A stretch of 64,000 nt of DNA from Rhinopithecus roxellana (lineage: Eukaryota; Chordata; Mammalia; Primates; Cercopithecidae): contig NC_044564.1 in NCBI RefSeq assembly GCF_007565055.1, positions 81,984,563 through 82,048,562 on the forward strand, read 5' to 3'. How positions within the stretch are numbered: position 1 is the stretch's first letter; each line of letters begins with the position of its first letter. Under the pieces are notes generated by a model. That model ran no database searches. It saw only the letters and a list, made by a program, of their open reading frames with translations, and had not been told where the DNA came from. A program made the position numbers and the translations under genes. Positions 12,291 through 23,256 of the stretch are shown here, in pieces.

Positions 12291-12561
12291 GTCTGCTAGT
12301 TATATTTAAACAGAAAATAAAAATGTCTTTCTAATAACAGGAAATGATAATGAAGTTGATTATAGATCTTTACCCCCATTTATCTCTCCAGTAGCAGAAA
12401 ACTTATGTCTGATTTTAGGAAGTGTTTTTTATGCTACGTAAGTGCTACATAGTGTGTCTTGTGCTACATATGTGCTAAAGAACTATTCTTAGGCTTTTTG
12501 GTATCATGGAAAATCTTTTTCTTAGAAATGATAGTGAAGGAGATCAGTAGGACTTGTTTTC

Positions 12562-13095
12562 TGATGACAACCCTGCTGATCAAAACAGGATGCAGCAGAG
12601 AAACCAGACAAAACCGTCAGAGACAAAAACCACCTCTAGTTGCCTTCACTACTCATTAGCATAAGGCACTCCCACCAGTGCCATGACAGTTTGTAAATGT
12701 CATGGTATTGACCCAGAAGTTACCTTATTTGGTTCTGGGAACTCCTCCCCACTTTTTATAGAAAACTCTGAAAAATGTACCCCCACAATTAGCATATAAT
12801 TAAGAGTGGATATAAATATAGCTAGCCAGCAATCTACAGGGACTCCCGCTCCACACTGTTACTGTTGCTGTATGCTGCCAAGGCTGCTCTGAGCTGCTCT
12901 GCCTGCAGAGCAGCCACTTTACTGTACACTGCTACTCTGTGCTTCTCTGCTTGTGAGTTGGCCCTGCTTTGTCTGTGCTGGTTTGCTGTACCCTGCTAAT
13001 CTAATAAACTTCCTTTCTTTCATGGCCAGCTCACTCTTGAATTTTTTTCTGATCAAAGCCAAAACCTTCCCAGGCTGAGCCTCTCATTTGCATCA
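12562..13095 (+). mobile_element. Solo LTR of a class I ERV, plus strand
   Basis: It starts TGATGACAACCCTGCTGATC and carries 'CCACCAGTGCCATGACAGTTTGTAAATG', a TATA box TATAAATA at 12811-12818, a run of GCTGCTCTG words near 12885-12905 and AATAAA at 13003-13008. This is the module order of primate ERV1 LTRs, but I cannot name the family. The end near 13095 is uncertain. It sits between two opposed MaLR LTRs with no internal retroviral sequence on either side. Confidence 0.65.
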
Positions 13096-13182
13096 ATGGG
13101 ATAAAAATAACTAGCTCTTTGGAAAAACAGTATGTATTATATCCTGAATGATACATTTTCTCCCACTCTGAATTTACAGTAT

Positions 13183-13559
13183 GTATTAGTCTGTTTTCAC
13201 ACTACTATAAAGAACTGCCCAAAACTGGGTAATTTATAAGGAAAAGAGGTTTAATTGGCTCATAGTTCCACATGGCTGAGGAGTCCTCAGGAAACTTACA
13301 ATCATGGCAGAAGGGGAAGGGAAAGCAAGGACCTTCTTTACATGGTGGCAGGAAAGAGAGAGCTAGCAAGAGCAGGTGAAGTTGCCTTATAAAACCCTCA
13401 GATCTGATGAGAACTCGCTCACTATAACGAGAGCAGCGTGGGGAAACTGTCCCCATGAACGAATCACCTCCCACCAGGTCCCTCCCTGGATATGTGGGAA
13501 TTATGGGGATTACAATTCAAGATGAGATTTGGGTGGGGAGACAGCCAAGCTATATTACA
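13183..13559 (-). mobile_element. MaLR solo LTR (MSTA/THE1-like), minus strand
   Basis: Read on the minus strand it ends in the MaLR signature whose reverse complement opens here as TGTATTAGTCTGTTTTCACAC. It then shows 'AAAACTGGGTAATTTATAAGGAAAAGAGG' (antisense polyadenylation region), 'TTATAAAACCCTCAGATCTGATGAGAACTCGCTCACTATAACGAGAG' (antisense TATA region) and 'CACCTCCCACCAGGTCCCTCCC'. It closes at 'CAGCCAAGCTATATTACA'. Both ends look complete. There is no internal sequence, so it is solo. The frame at 13205-13474 is incidental. Confidence 0.9.
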
Positions 13560-13879
13560 GTAATTAAACAAAATATAGCTTTTAAATATTTCCAAAACCT
13601 GAATACAGGTAATGAAGACCTGTATATTCAACAATATATTGTGTTATATAAAAGAGAAACAATTTTTTTGTAATAAAATATCACATTCATTAACCTACTT
13701 TTAAATAACTTCTGCATTCAAATATGCTGTACAAAGTCCTTCTTAAAAAAGCAAGATAATACTGGTGAATCAATTTTCCTTTAAGATCTGAGATTTTATT
13801 TTTATACAGGAAAATAAAGTATCATAAAATATCTAATTAAATTTAAAAATACTACATACACTATTAATTGTGCAGCAGG

Positions 13880-14070
13880 CAATGTTCAAACTCCTTTTCA
13901 TACAGCTGCCATCAAGGAGCTATAATATGATGCTCCTTTTATATCTGAGAAAATGTAGGCTCAATAAAGTTAAATGACTTAACCAACGTCACACAACAGG
14001 TAAATGACAAACCTGGATTTGAAATCCAGGGAATATTTAGGCCCAGAATCTTAACTGCTACATTATGCTG
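13880..14070 (+). repeat. MIR (tRNA-derived ancient SINE)
   Basis: The core reads 'CTGAGAAAATGTAGGCTCAATAAAGTTAAATGACTTAACCAACGTCACACAACAGGTAAATGAC', then 'CTGGATTTGAAATCCAGG'. This is the MIR pattern of a gradient 'gagg-aaactgaggctcagagaggttaagtaacttgcc-aaggtcacac-agc'. It is heavily diverged, as expected. Confidence 0.65.
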
Positions 14071-15172
14071 AGTAACAGAGTGAGAAGAAAAAACAAATCA
14101 GAAAGTGCAAACATTAAATGTTTCAGAATATGTCTCACAATTTTGGTTTTCAAACATTTATAAAAACAAAGCAAAAAACCCCACTATATTTCCAAACAAA
14201 CAAAAAAGGCAGCTTTCTTATTTTGCTATATAGTTACTTGTTGTAATTTAGATACTTCCACAATTTCAATGTAAGCTAACAAGAAATTCAAGGAGTATTT
14301 TCATAGGCACTAAAATAAGGTTTAACTAATGAGGAAATTGCCAGCGTACTCAGTAGTTTCTAGAAATCATATGGAATTAGCATGTGAAAGAATGAGAGAA
14401 GAGTGAGCAAGAAGATAGATATAAAATGGCTGCACTGAACTCCTACAATCCTAAACTGGTTGTGATTTAAAGACTGGATTTCCTTTGCCTACTGCTTGCC
14501 TTTCTTTTGCAGATTAAGGCTGCTTTTTAAGCTCATTTTGATATGTGCACATTTTTTAGAGTTCCATGGAAAGTTATTTTACAATATTATTTATAGCTTT
14601 ATTTAGAAACATTTTTATTTGTAAAATATTTTATTTCAAATTTATTTGAAAAACATGTGTTGGTTTTAGTAGGACGAAATGGGCATGTTTCTTTATGTAT
14701 ATCTGTTGCTTTCTTAATGCTTCCTTTAGCAATTCTAATATATTCACCTTATATAGTGTTCTGCAGTTTTGCAGTTCAAATGCATAGCCTTCTGTTACTT
14801 TCTTGGGGGAAAAAGCTCTCAAGATTCGTAATGTTTATAATTTTGACAGTGTTGTCGTTGTTATAGTGATAAAGTAGAAAGCAATGAAAAGATCAGAAAA
14901 CTTAGAAAGTAATTTTAGATGTGTTATATCATTGAAAAGAGTCATGTGAATATAGCCTAAGATATAAAACCAGTCTCCAGCATGGCAAGGCTAATATTTC
15001 CTGTCCCATATCTTCCTGGTTGTAGCAAGTTTTTTATTATACATGATGGCTCTAGAAATACTTCAGAACCATGAAAAACTCTAATAATAGTGATTTTATA
15101 CATCTATATAGAATAATGTTACCAACTCTGCACCTTAAAAACAATAGTCTGTTATAAGTAATATATAACTTA
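14071..15172. other. Intergenic, nothing recognised
   Basis: AT-rich with no domain-bearing reading frame and no repeat I could name. Confidence 0.4.
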
Positions 15173-15441
15173 GCCAGGCTCATGGCTCATGCCTGTAATC
15201 TCAACACTGGGAGGGGAGGATTGTTTGAGCCCAGGAGTTCAAGACCATACTGGACAACAGGGCAAAACCCTGCCTCTATAGAAAAGACAAAGCTAGCCAG
15301 TCATGGTGGCGAGCAACTGTAGTCTCAGCTACTCAGGAGGCTGAGTTGGGAGAAGTGCTTGAGCCTGGGAGATGGAGGTGTGATTTCACCACTGCCCTCC
15401 AGCCTGGTGATAGAGTGAGACTCTGTCTTAATAATAATAAT
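15173..15441 (+). mobile_element. AluJ-type SINE, plus strand
   Basis: A diverged Alu of about 260 bp. Left arm: 'CATGCCTGTAATCTCAACACTGGGAGG'. Right arm: 'GGCTGAGTTGGGAGAAGTGCTTGAGCCTGGGAGATGGAGG'. It ends 'TGGTGATAGAGTGAGACTCTGTCTTA' with an AAT-repeat tail at about 15430-15441. High divergence and AluJ-like positions indicate an old copy. Confidence 0.85.
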
Positions 15442-17380
15442 ATATGACTCAATCTGAGAAGTAGACCAAAATTATTTTTAAAATATTACATATTTTAATT
15501 TCAGATGCACAGGTGTATGCGTTTTTTGTGACATCAGGTTGCTGAGTAAAAGCACGGCACACGTAGAGTCGCAGTTTTACTTTCAGCCTCTTACCTAGAA
15601 GCAGGACTGGTGCTTACTCCTGGAAGGCTTCACAGAACCTATCACAGTGAAGCCTTCCTGCCCCCACCCTTTTGCTCTTTCCTCATATTGTACATAGTAA
15701 CACTTATAATCCCCCAGATTCACTAGCATAATATTTTTTATATTTATCTTCTCAAAGATTATATAAAGATATTCTGAGTGTTTTTCTTTGCTCTTAACAG
15801 AGCACTTGCTTCCTATGAGACCAATATTTAACCTTTGGGAAAGTGGCACTAACCAAGATGTAAAGATTGAATTCCATTTCAGTAAAAATGTGTATGTATA
15901 TGTGTGTTTTTTAGGACCCATTCTATGAAGCTGCACATTATCTAAAATAACTCTATAGAGCCCATTGGCATCTATCAAAATTGGGTTGTGTGTGGGTTTA
16001 ATTAAGTGGACACAACTGCATCATTATTAACTTAAACATAAATGACACGTGCTTTTCCAACTTATGCATTTATTCACTCATTCGTTATCGCATTGAACAA
16101 ATATTAATGGAGGGAATCTATGGTCCTGGCATCATGTTAGACAGTAGGGATATGGCAAAAACAAAGACTGACATAATCTCTGCCTCTTTAGGCAGAGATA
16201 AGACTTTATAAGCCCCTCTATCTATGCAGGTACAGGTAATTTATGCATCTTGTTATATGACATTTTAGGAGAGGGATATAAGAAAAAAAAAAAGAGAGAA
16301 GGAAGAGAAGGACTGGATATATGTTAAAACTCTTTGTTCCACACTGAGAGCCATTGCTGTTAAGTAAACTTCATGTCCTCCTTCTTCTTCTGTTCAGAAA
16401 AGTCCATTTTTTTCACCGCTAAGTCACTTTGAACACCAAAACAATATAATAACTTTTTACACTTATATAATAAAGCTACTTCTTGAAAATATTCAACTCT
16501 TTCTTTAAAACTTTCAGAAATATTCAGCAAATATTTCTTGAGCATATACTATATGTCAGTTATAGGAGAAAGATGTGTTTTCTTTTTCCCTTACTTGCTT
16601 TACAGGATTTTGCTTTACTATGAATAGGAACAGAGGAGAGACCTTTGTTGAGAGGAATGGCATAGAATGAACAAGAACAGGGAGATTGTAGATGGGCTGA
16701 GAGTTGGCTTATTCACTCACAGTATTTGAAGGGAAGGTAGAGAAATATATTTATATATATGTATATATCTATATCTATCTATATATATATATTAGAGAAA
16801 AGTGTGTTAAAAGCTTTGTTGGCCTATGAGTTAATAACACAAAGACTATGAGTAGTTTATCAATATTTAAAATTTATAGTATTTTGTATAATAATCCAGA
16901 TTTCCAGTTTATCTTGAACAGTGACTCATACTAGAAACTACAGTCGCTCAGCCTGCTTCATCCACTTAAATCATCTACTTCATCTCAATCAACTTATGTT
17001 TCCCTAAATTGCCAAATCAGAAGAGCCATCTAGGTTGTTGGCTAAAAATGTATGTTTCCAGCTCATCCTTTGGAAGCTCCAGTTCAATAAAACTGGGATG
17101 ATGATATGGACTCTGTATTTTAACAAATATCCAAAGTGATACATTTGTCACCAAAGTAGTTGGGAAAGTGCTGTTGTAGGCATTTCAGTTTGCAACCCCA
17201 AAATGATTAACAACATACTATTAACCTCACATAAAGAGTCAGTGATCTCAACATAGTATTAATTTATGGGAGTTTAACTAATGTGTAAGCAGAAAGTAAA
17301 TTACAGTAATCATATGTAGTTTATGTGTAAGAACATATGGAGATATATACCCAGGTACCTATGATTATTAATGTACAGTG
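15442..17380. other. Intergenic; weak ancient repeat traces and a TA tract
   Basis: At about 16060-16215 and 16505-16560, phrases like 'GCATTTATTCACTCATTCG ... GAACAAATATTAATGGAGGG' and 'AGCAAATATTTCTTGAGCATATACTATATGTCAG' resemble an old mammalian repeat. A TATATC/TATATA simple repeat lies at about 16747-16793. The 127-codon minus frame at 15595-15978 has no domain I recognise. Nothing else was seen. Confidence 0.4.
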
Positions 17381-17388
17381 CCCTAGAT

Positions 17389-17927
17389 CAGGCTTCCCCA
17401 ACCCCCGTGCCATGGACCACTACAGGACTGTGGTCCATTAGGAACGGGGGCTGCACAGCAGGAGGTGAGTGGTGGGCTAGTAAGTGTAGCTTCATCTGTA
17501 TTTGCAGCCATTCCCCATGGTTTCCATTACTGCCTGAGCTCCGCCTCCTGCCAGATTAGTGGCGGCATTAAATTCTCACAGGAGCGCAACCCCCTCTCGA
17601 GTGCGAGAGATCCAGGTTGCATTTTCCTATAAGAATCCCATTCCTGGCCGGGCGCGGTGGCTCAAGCCTGTAATCCCAGCACTTTGGGAGGCCGAGACAG
17701 GCGGATCACGAGGTCAGGAGATCGAGACCATCCTGGCTAACACGGTGAAACCCCGTCTCTACTAAAAAAATACAAAAAACTAGCCGGGCGAGGTGGCGGG
17801 CGCCTGTAGTCCCAGCTACTTGGGAGGCTGAGGCAGGAGAATGGCGTAAACCCCGGAGGCGGAGCTTGCAGTGAGCTGAGATCCGGCCACTGCACTCCAG
17901 CCTGAGGGACAGAGCGAGACTCCATCT

Positions 17928-17976
<49 letters not shown>

Positions 17977-18246
17977 TTCCTAATGATCCGTCACTGTCTC
18001 CCATATCACCCTCAGATGGGACTGTCTAGTTGCAGGAAAACAAGCTCAGGGCTCTCACTGATTCTACATTATGGGGAGTTGTATAATTATGTCATTATAT
18101 ATTACGATGTAATAATAACAGAAATAAAGTGGATAATAAATGTAATGTGCTTGAATCATCCCAAAACCATCCCTTGACTCCTGGTTTGTGGAAAAATTGT
18201 CTTACACAAAACCGGTCCCTGGTGCCAAAAGTGTTGGGGACCACTG
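17389..18246 (+). mobile_element. MER1-type hAT element, split by a later AluYR
   Basis: Terminal inverted repeats CAGGCTTCCCCAAC (from 17389) and GTTGGGGACCACTG (to 18246) are flanked by a perfect 8-bp duplication CCCTAGAT (17381-17388 and 18247-18254), the size hAT transposition makes. Inside are the MER1 motifs 'GCACAGCAGGAGGTGAG' and 'GAGCTCCGCCTCCTGCC' and, at the far end, 'CCGGTCCCTGGTGCCAAAAGTG'. An Alu (17646-17969) interrupts it; without the Alu and one target copy the element is about 520 bp. It encodes no transposase. Confidence 0.92.
17646..17969 (+). mobile_element. Young AluY of the Old World monkey (AluYR-like) type
   Basis: A near-intact 7SL-derived SINE with both arms and an A tail of about 40. 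Head: GGCCGGGCGCGGTGGCTCAA. The right arm carries 'GTGAGCTGAGATCCGGCCAC', which I associate with cercopithecid AluYR groups. A perfect 12-bp duplication AATCCCATTCCT lies at 17634-17645 and 17970-17981. It was inserted by L1 machinery into an existing MER1 element. Frames at 17559-17765, 17706-17930 and 17737-17925 are Alu artefacts. Confidence 0.95.
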
Positions 18247-18254
18247 CCCTAGAT

Positions 18255-20361
18255 TGATGTAACATTGTGCTTTATGCATCATTATCGCATCCCTTGAAAT
18301 ACAACTTTAGTATTTTTGAACTAGGACAGTCTCAAACGTGTATATATTGCTATTAAATTGCCTAGAGTGGGGTCCAAGTACTCTCTAAAACAATAACAAA
18401 AACACACGGAAAAAGCAAGATAAAACAAAATGGAACCTCCAAATATTATTGTATTCAGATTGAGGCACAAGAAACTATTATAAATATAGAGACAGCTTAA
18501 TATTAATATCGATAAACATTTCATCAGGTAGTGCTGGGAAATAACAGTTAACAACCTGCACTGTGGAGTGTGAGGACACTCCGATTGGTAGCATATGCCA
18601 GTTTCTATAACATAAACACTCCCGTAGCTAACTTTAAATTTCCAATCTGATGTTACTAAACAAGAAGTTGAGAATGAGAAGAAATGTTCCTAATCAGCTC
18701 TGATACTGGTACAATCTGGTTCCAGCAGACCACATGATTTAAGGACCAACAATTATGTCATAGGTAGAGGTTAAAAGAAAAAGAAAAATAACAGTCTTGT
18801 TTTCAAGTCACTGCAGTTTTTTTACGTCACTGCAGTTTTGTATATTATATACAGAAATCACAATACAAATAAACACAGCACTCTTTAGTTTCAAATGAGG
18901 CAATGAGAAAAGTAATGATAAACACTATCATTCACTCAACTTTTACTTTCTTCTGGGCATTCTGTTAGTAACTAATACATGTATGCATATATAAATAATA
19001 TATAATTGAATGGTGATTATGTGAAGGACACTATTCCTAGCACTTTACCATATTATTTCTATGATGTCAGTATGTAAGAATTTCCCTTTCATTCAAAAAA
19101 GGAAAACAAAGCCCAGCAAAAAAAATCTGCAACCTGTCCAGTGTCTCACAACTGCTAAGTATGAATATAAACCTAAACCCAGGTGACTATACTTCTGAGC
19201 TAACATTCTGTAACCATTAGTCTCACTGTTCTACGGGTCCAGACAATAAGTGATATCAGAAGTCAGAAAAGTAAATGAATACTTAAGCACAATGGTCAAA
19301 GGTGTCTTCATGCTTAAAAAGCTAACAAATTCAGCATATCTTCAGTTTGTAATCAGTAATTAATGATGCTAATGTCCCACCATGAAATCAGAATAAGAAA
19401 TTGCTTTATAATGTCTGTACCATTAAAAGTAATCTACAAAAAATTGATTAACTGTGAAAATATAAATACACTAACCTAGTAGGTTGATACATATTTACAT
19501 AGAAACTATTACTTAATATGTTATATAAATTCACACAATATGGTGACCATGGTCCCTTGAGAGCTTTATTATAACAAAGTTATTTTTTTCCAAATAAAAG
19601 TAGGAAAAAAATCCATTGTTTTTAAAACTGGATTCATTGCAAAAGTATTGGATTATTATTTTCAAAACAAGTGCACCTTTCTCTATTTTTTTCTGGTATT
19701 TAGTATTGCAAGGATGTCTATCAGAAGTCTGAAATTTTCCCTCTCCCTATTTTTAAAGTCTTTCTTCTTTCCTGTCTAGAGACTGGGAAATTTCTTTATA
19801 CTTTTAATTAGAAATACGTCTGTAGAGTATGGACTCTAACAAGGTGTGAATCACTTTTTATGGATTTTTCCTGTGAATTCATTTGGTATATTAAATCTGC
19901 ATTCTGTATTTTTCTATTGATTGTTTTCTGGTAGTTTTGGTCTCATCACAGATATAGAAAGAAAGGTGTGAATAGGATGAGAGGTAATACACAGCATTGT
20001 GTCCCTTCACCAAATCAAGCAGCCAAGTGATAGAGTGCCTATAGCTCCCATTCAGTATTGATTCCAAATCTGCGTTTCCTGAACAGAGAGAGTTTCCTGG
20101 GGTAAAGATCTAAGTGACTTTCTCTGGTGCAGATTGTCCTGCTCTGTTCTGGCATAAACAGTATACTGGTTGATCTTTGTAAACTTATTCTATCAGTTTT
20201 ATAGATAGATAACATTTTGTCCACATTCTGGAATTTGTCTTAGTATTCCTATGGTTTTCTCTGATCTTACTCTGTTTTATATATGCCTTTATAGTTATTT
20301 TAGTGAGAAGTTGAGCAAGTCAGTCCCAGTAGTTTTAAGATAGTTATAATTTTTAAAATCT
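18255..20361. other. Intergenic; one MIR, otherwise nothing recognised
   Basis: Apart from the MIR at about 19010-19232 I see no gene or repeat. At 18805-18836 the word 'GTCACTGCAGTTTT' occurs twice, about 20 bases apart. Confidence 0.4.
19010..19232 (+). repeat. MIR-like ancient SINE
   Basis: Diverged match to the MIR core and tail: 'TATTCCTAGCACTTTACCATATTATTTC', 'GTCCAGTGTCTCACAACTGCTAAGTATG' and 'AACCCAGGTGACTATACTTCTGAGC', in the expected order. Confidence 0.55.
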
Positions 20362-20521
20362 GTCCAAAGAGTTTTTAAACCATTTGGTTCTGTCGAGCTA
20401 TTTCTAAGATACTAGCTTTAGTAGGTTATTGTCACCTACACCCTCTAGAATTATTTCTTTAGTGTGAACCAGATTCAGTCGCACAGGCCAGGATTTGCCT
20501 AAGAATACCTAGTATTTTAAA
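20362..20521 (+). repeat. Left arm of a 160-bp near-perfect inverted repeat
   Basis: The reverse complement of these 160 bases matches 21912-22070 with three substitutions and one 1-base gap (about 97.5% identity). The match starts and stops abruptly. It contains no Alu, L1 or LTR signature that I recognise. The outer end reads GTCCAAAGAGTTTTTAAACC and the inner end GTATTTTAAA. There is no flanking target-site duplication. It is either a recent inverted duplication or an older pair kept alike by gene conversion. Confidence 0.95.
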
Positions 20522-21911
20522 TAGCCATAGCCAATGGATCTCTGTCTTAGTTCACCATATGTGATAAAAAAGGAAATTTATAAACAGTAACTATACACTA
20601 AATAACCACAATTCTAAAAGTAAGGCATTATAGTTACCTCTATATTAAAGATGAGAATGCTGATGCTTTGGTAGTTTATATGACTTGCCTAGTAAGCTAT
20701 GAGACACAAAGTTGAACTTAAAGCCCAATTTTGTGTGACTTCAAGGCCTAAACTCTAATTTGCATATGTAAGTGATGAGTTTGTATCAATACTAAACACC
20801 AAAATGATTAAAAAGTCATAGTAGAATGAGTATTTGTATAACGTTTTGGCTATTTATAAAATAGAACTGGTCTAGAAAGTCTCATAATATTAAACTGTAT
20901 CAATAACAGATAAAAAATTCCTTGGGAGACAATTTAAACTGTTTTGACAATGCAGGTTATTTTTTAGTTTGGTTTTAGGGATCTATGACTATTTTTTATG
21001 AGCCAGTTATTTCATAAAATATAATCAGAAGAAAGAAATGTTGGAGCTCAAATTCTACTAAAAATTACATAATACACAAATGTCAACCTCAATTTGTGCA
21101 ACATCCTTTGCATATTATTAGAGATAATATTCATGGGGCATATAAATATGCCATAATAATGTAGATTTTTTCCTGTTTAGCAATCAGACATATGAGATCT
21201 CTCATTTCTTATGACAGAGAAATCTAATTTCACACCCAGTTTCAAAATTCTGCTGTTTCAGCACAGCTTACAGAAATATGAGAACGAGTGGCATAAGCCC
21301 TTATTGTAGAACAACTATGAAATCTGTAATTTCAGGATCCTACATAGGAAAACATATTGCTAGTGTTATATTTTTTTAAATGAATGGAGTTTCTACAGTG
21401 CTGAGTTCTCTAAAACTTGTAAGATACTGTAGTTACATGATCTTACATATATGCAGTGGTTAATTCCTTTTGCCACAGAGGATCATAAAATCACTCAGAA
21501 TTAAAACATATTTATTCAGTGCAAGGCTTCAAACAGATAAAAGAAAAATTGGGTGGAAGAGGTAGATATGAACTGAATTACACTGACATTTTGAGAAACT
21601 TGGAAATTAAAACTGCAACCTTTTATATTCAAAAATTGGGAGTTTAAAACATTTTCTTAAATTGATTTATTCGGAACAAACAAAATTTTGCAGTAAGTGG
21701 GGTTGTTTTCTTAAAGGTACAAAATACAATTGTCCTCAAATTCTACAAAATACGAATTCAAAAATATGGATGTTTGATATTTTGCTTTTTACTGACTTGC
21801 ATGTTTGCATTTTATGTATAAAACTAGGAAATTGACATGTTTGAATGGTCAGTTTTTATATTTATCTACTAGCTTGAAAATCATGTTAATTACATTCCTA
21901 TTACATTCCTG
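20522..21911. other. 1.39-kb spacer between inverted arms
   Basis: AT-rich single-copy-looking DNA. A very weak MIR-like stretch may occur at about 20620-20755 ('ACCTCTATATTAAAGATGAGAATGCTGATGC ... GACTTGCCTAGTAAGC'). No coding frame of note. Confidence 0.5.
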
Positions 21912-22070
21912 TTTAAAATACTGGGTATTCTAGGCAAATCCTGGCCTGTGCGACTAAATCTGGTTCACACTAAAGAAATAATTCTAGAGGGTGTAGTTGA
22001 CAATAACCTACTAAAGCTAGTATCTTAGAAATAGCTCGACAGAACCAAATGGTTTAAAAACTCTTTGGAC
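21912..22070 (-). repeat. Right arm of the 160-bp near-perfect inverted repeat
   Basis: It pairs with 20362-20521 in inverted orientation. The differences from the other arm's reverse complement are A/G near 21922, a missing T near 21930, G/A near 21956 and G/T near 21997. The outer end is AACTCTTTGGAC at 22059-22070, after which similarity ends at once. Confidence 0.95.
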
Positions 22071-22540
22071 CTAACTTAAATGTTTGTGATGTAGATAACA
22101 CAGTGCAAGAGTGTTTGTATCATTCATCATTTTATAGATACCCAAACTGACAAATATTTAAAATGCAAAAGCATAATCTAATTTCTAACAAGGTTGACAT
22201 GCATAGCTACTTCTTAAAACTCATAACTTTAAAGGAAATATTTATAATGCTAAAAGCCTATGAAACTTAGGTTTAAAGTACCTTTAAAAACACTAAGCAA
22301 ATTCTGTGTTTTTTATCCATTTGTCAGTACAAATATCAATAAACAGTCAAAATGTAACCTTAGTTTATGAGAGAGGTGTTTCCAATGTGACTTGATTAAA
22401 ATTGTTTTAGGTGTAATACCAGCAATTGTGTTTAAGGTTAGTTTCTAAGACATATACCCATGGTATAGAAATTAAAGAAGTACAAGTAACTGAAGACATT
22501 ATATGAAATATCATTTCTACATATAACATCATAAAAAATA
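22071..22540. other. Intergenic, nothing recognised
   Basis: Plain AT-rich sequence between the inverted repeat and the L1. Confidence 0.4.
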
Positions 22541-22934
22541 GAGTTTCAAAGTTTGAGATCTTAGATTTAAGTCTTTAATCCATTTTGATTTTACTTTTGT
22601 ATATGTTGAGAGATAGGAATCTAGTTTCATTCTCCTTCATATGGATATCCAGTTTTCCCAGCACTATTTACTGAGGAGACTGTCCTTTCCCCAATGTATG
22701 TTCTTGGCACTTCAGTTGAAAATAGCTGCACTGTAAATGTATGGATTTGTTGTGTCTAGGTTCTTTATTCTGTTACACTGGTCTGTGTGTCTCTTTTTAT
22801 GCCAGTGCCATGCTGTTTTAGTTACTATAGCTTTGTAGAATAATTTGAAATTAGGTAATATGATTCCTCCAGTTTTGTTCTTTTTGCTTGGGATAGCTTT
22901 GGATATTCTGGGTCTTCTGTGATTTCATAAATTT

Positions 22935-23256
22935 TTTTTTGGTTTTTGTTTGTGTGTTTTGTTTTGTTTTTTTGAGATAGAGTCTCACTCTGTCACCCAG
23001 GCTGGAGTGCAGTCATATGGTCTCGGCTCACTGCAACCTCCATCTCCTGGGTTCAAGAAATTCTCCTGCTTCAGCCTCTTCAGTAGTTGTGACTACATGC
23101 ATATGCCACTGCACTCAGCTAATTTTTGTATTTTTAGTAGAGTCAGGGTTTCATCACGTTGGCCAGGCTGCTCTCAAACTCCTGACTTCTGGTGATCTGC
23201 CCACCTTAGCTTCCCAAAGTGCTGTGATTACAGGAGTGAACCACAACTCCTGGCCC
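22935..23256 (-). mobile_element. AluS-type SINE inserted in the L1
   Basis: Antisense Alu with a T-rich tail (22935-22973), then 'GAGATAGAGTCTCACTCTGTCACCCAGGCTGG'. It ends 'GAACCACAACTCCTGGCC'. Flanks GATTTCATAAATTT (22921) and GATTTCTTATAAATTT (23257) look like a decayed target-site duplication. Divergence fits the middle-aged AluS class. The frames at 22950-23195 and 23017-23268 are Alu readings. Confidence 0.88.

Noticed and set aside
15595..15978. 127-codon minus-strand frame
   Set aside because: No recognisable domain and no evidence of exon or pseudogene structure; expected by chance in 64 kb.
17706..17930. Alu-derived frames here and at 22950-23268, 29241-29494, 32265-32515, 38110-38445 and 48286-48624
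   Set aside because: They read the well-known antisense or sense Alu peptide, not genes.
20362..22070. Inverted arms as terminal repeats of a DNA transposon
   Set aside because: No flanking target-site duplication, no transposase trace in the spacer, and a possible old MIR inside it; inverted duplication fits better.
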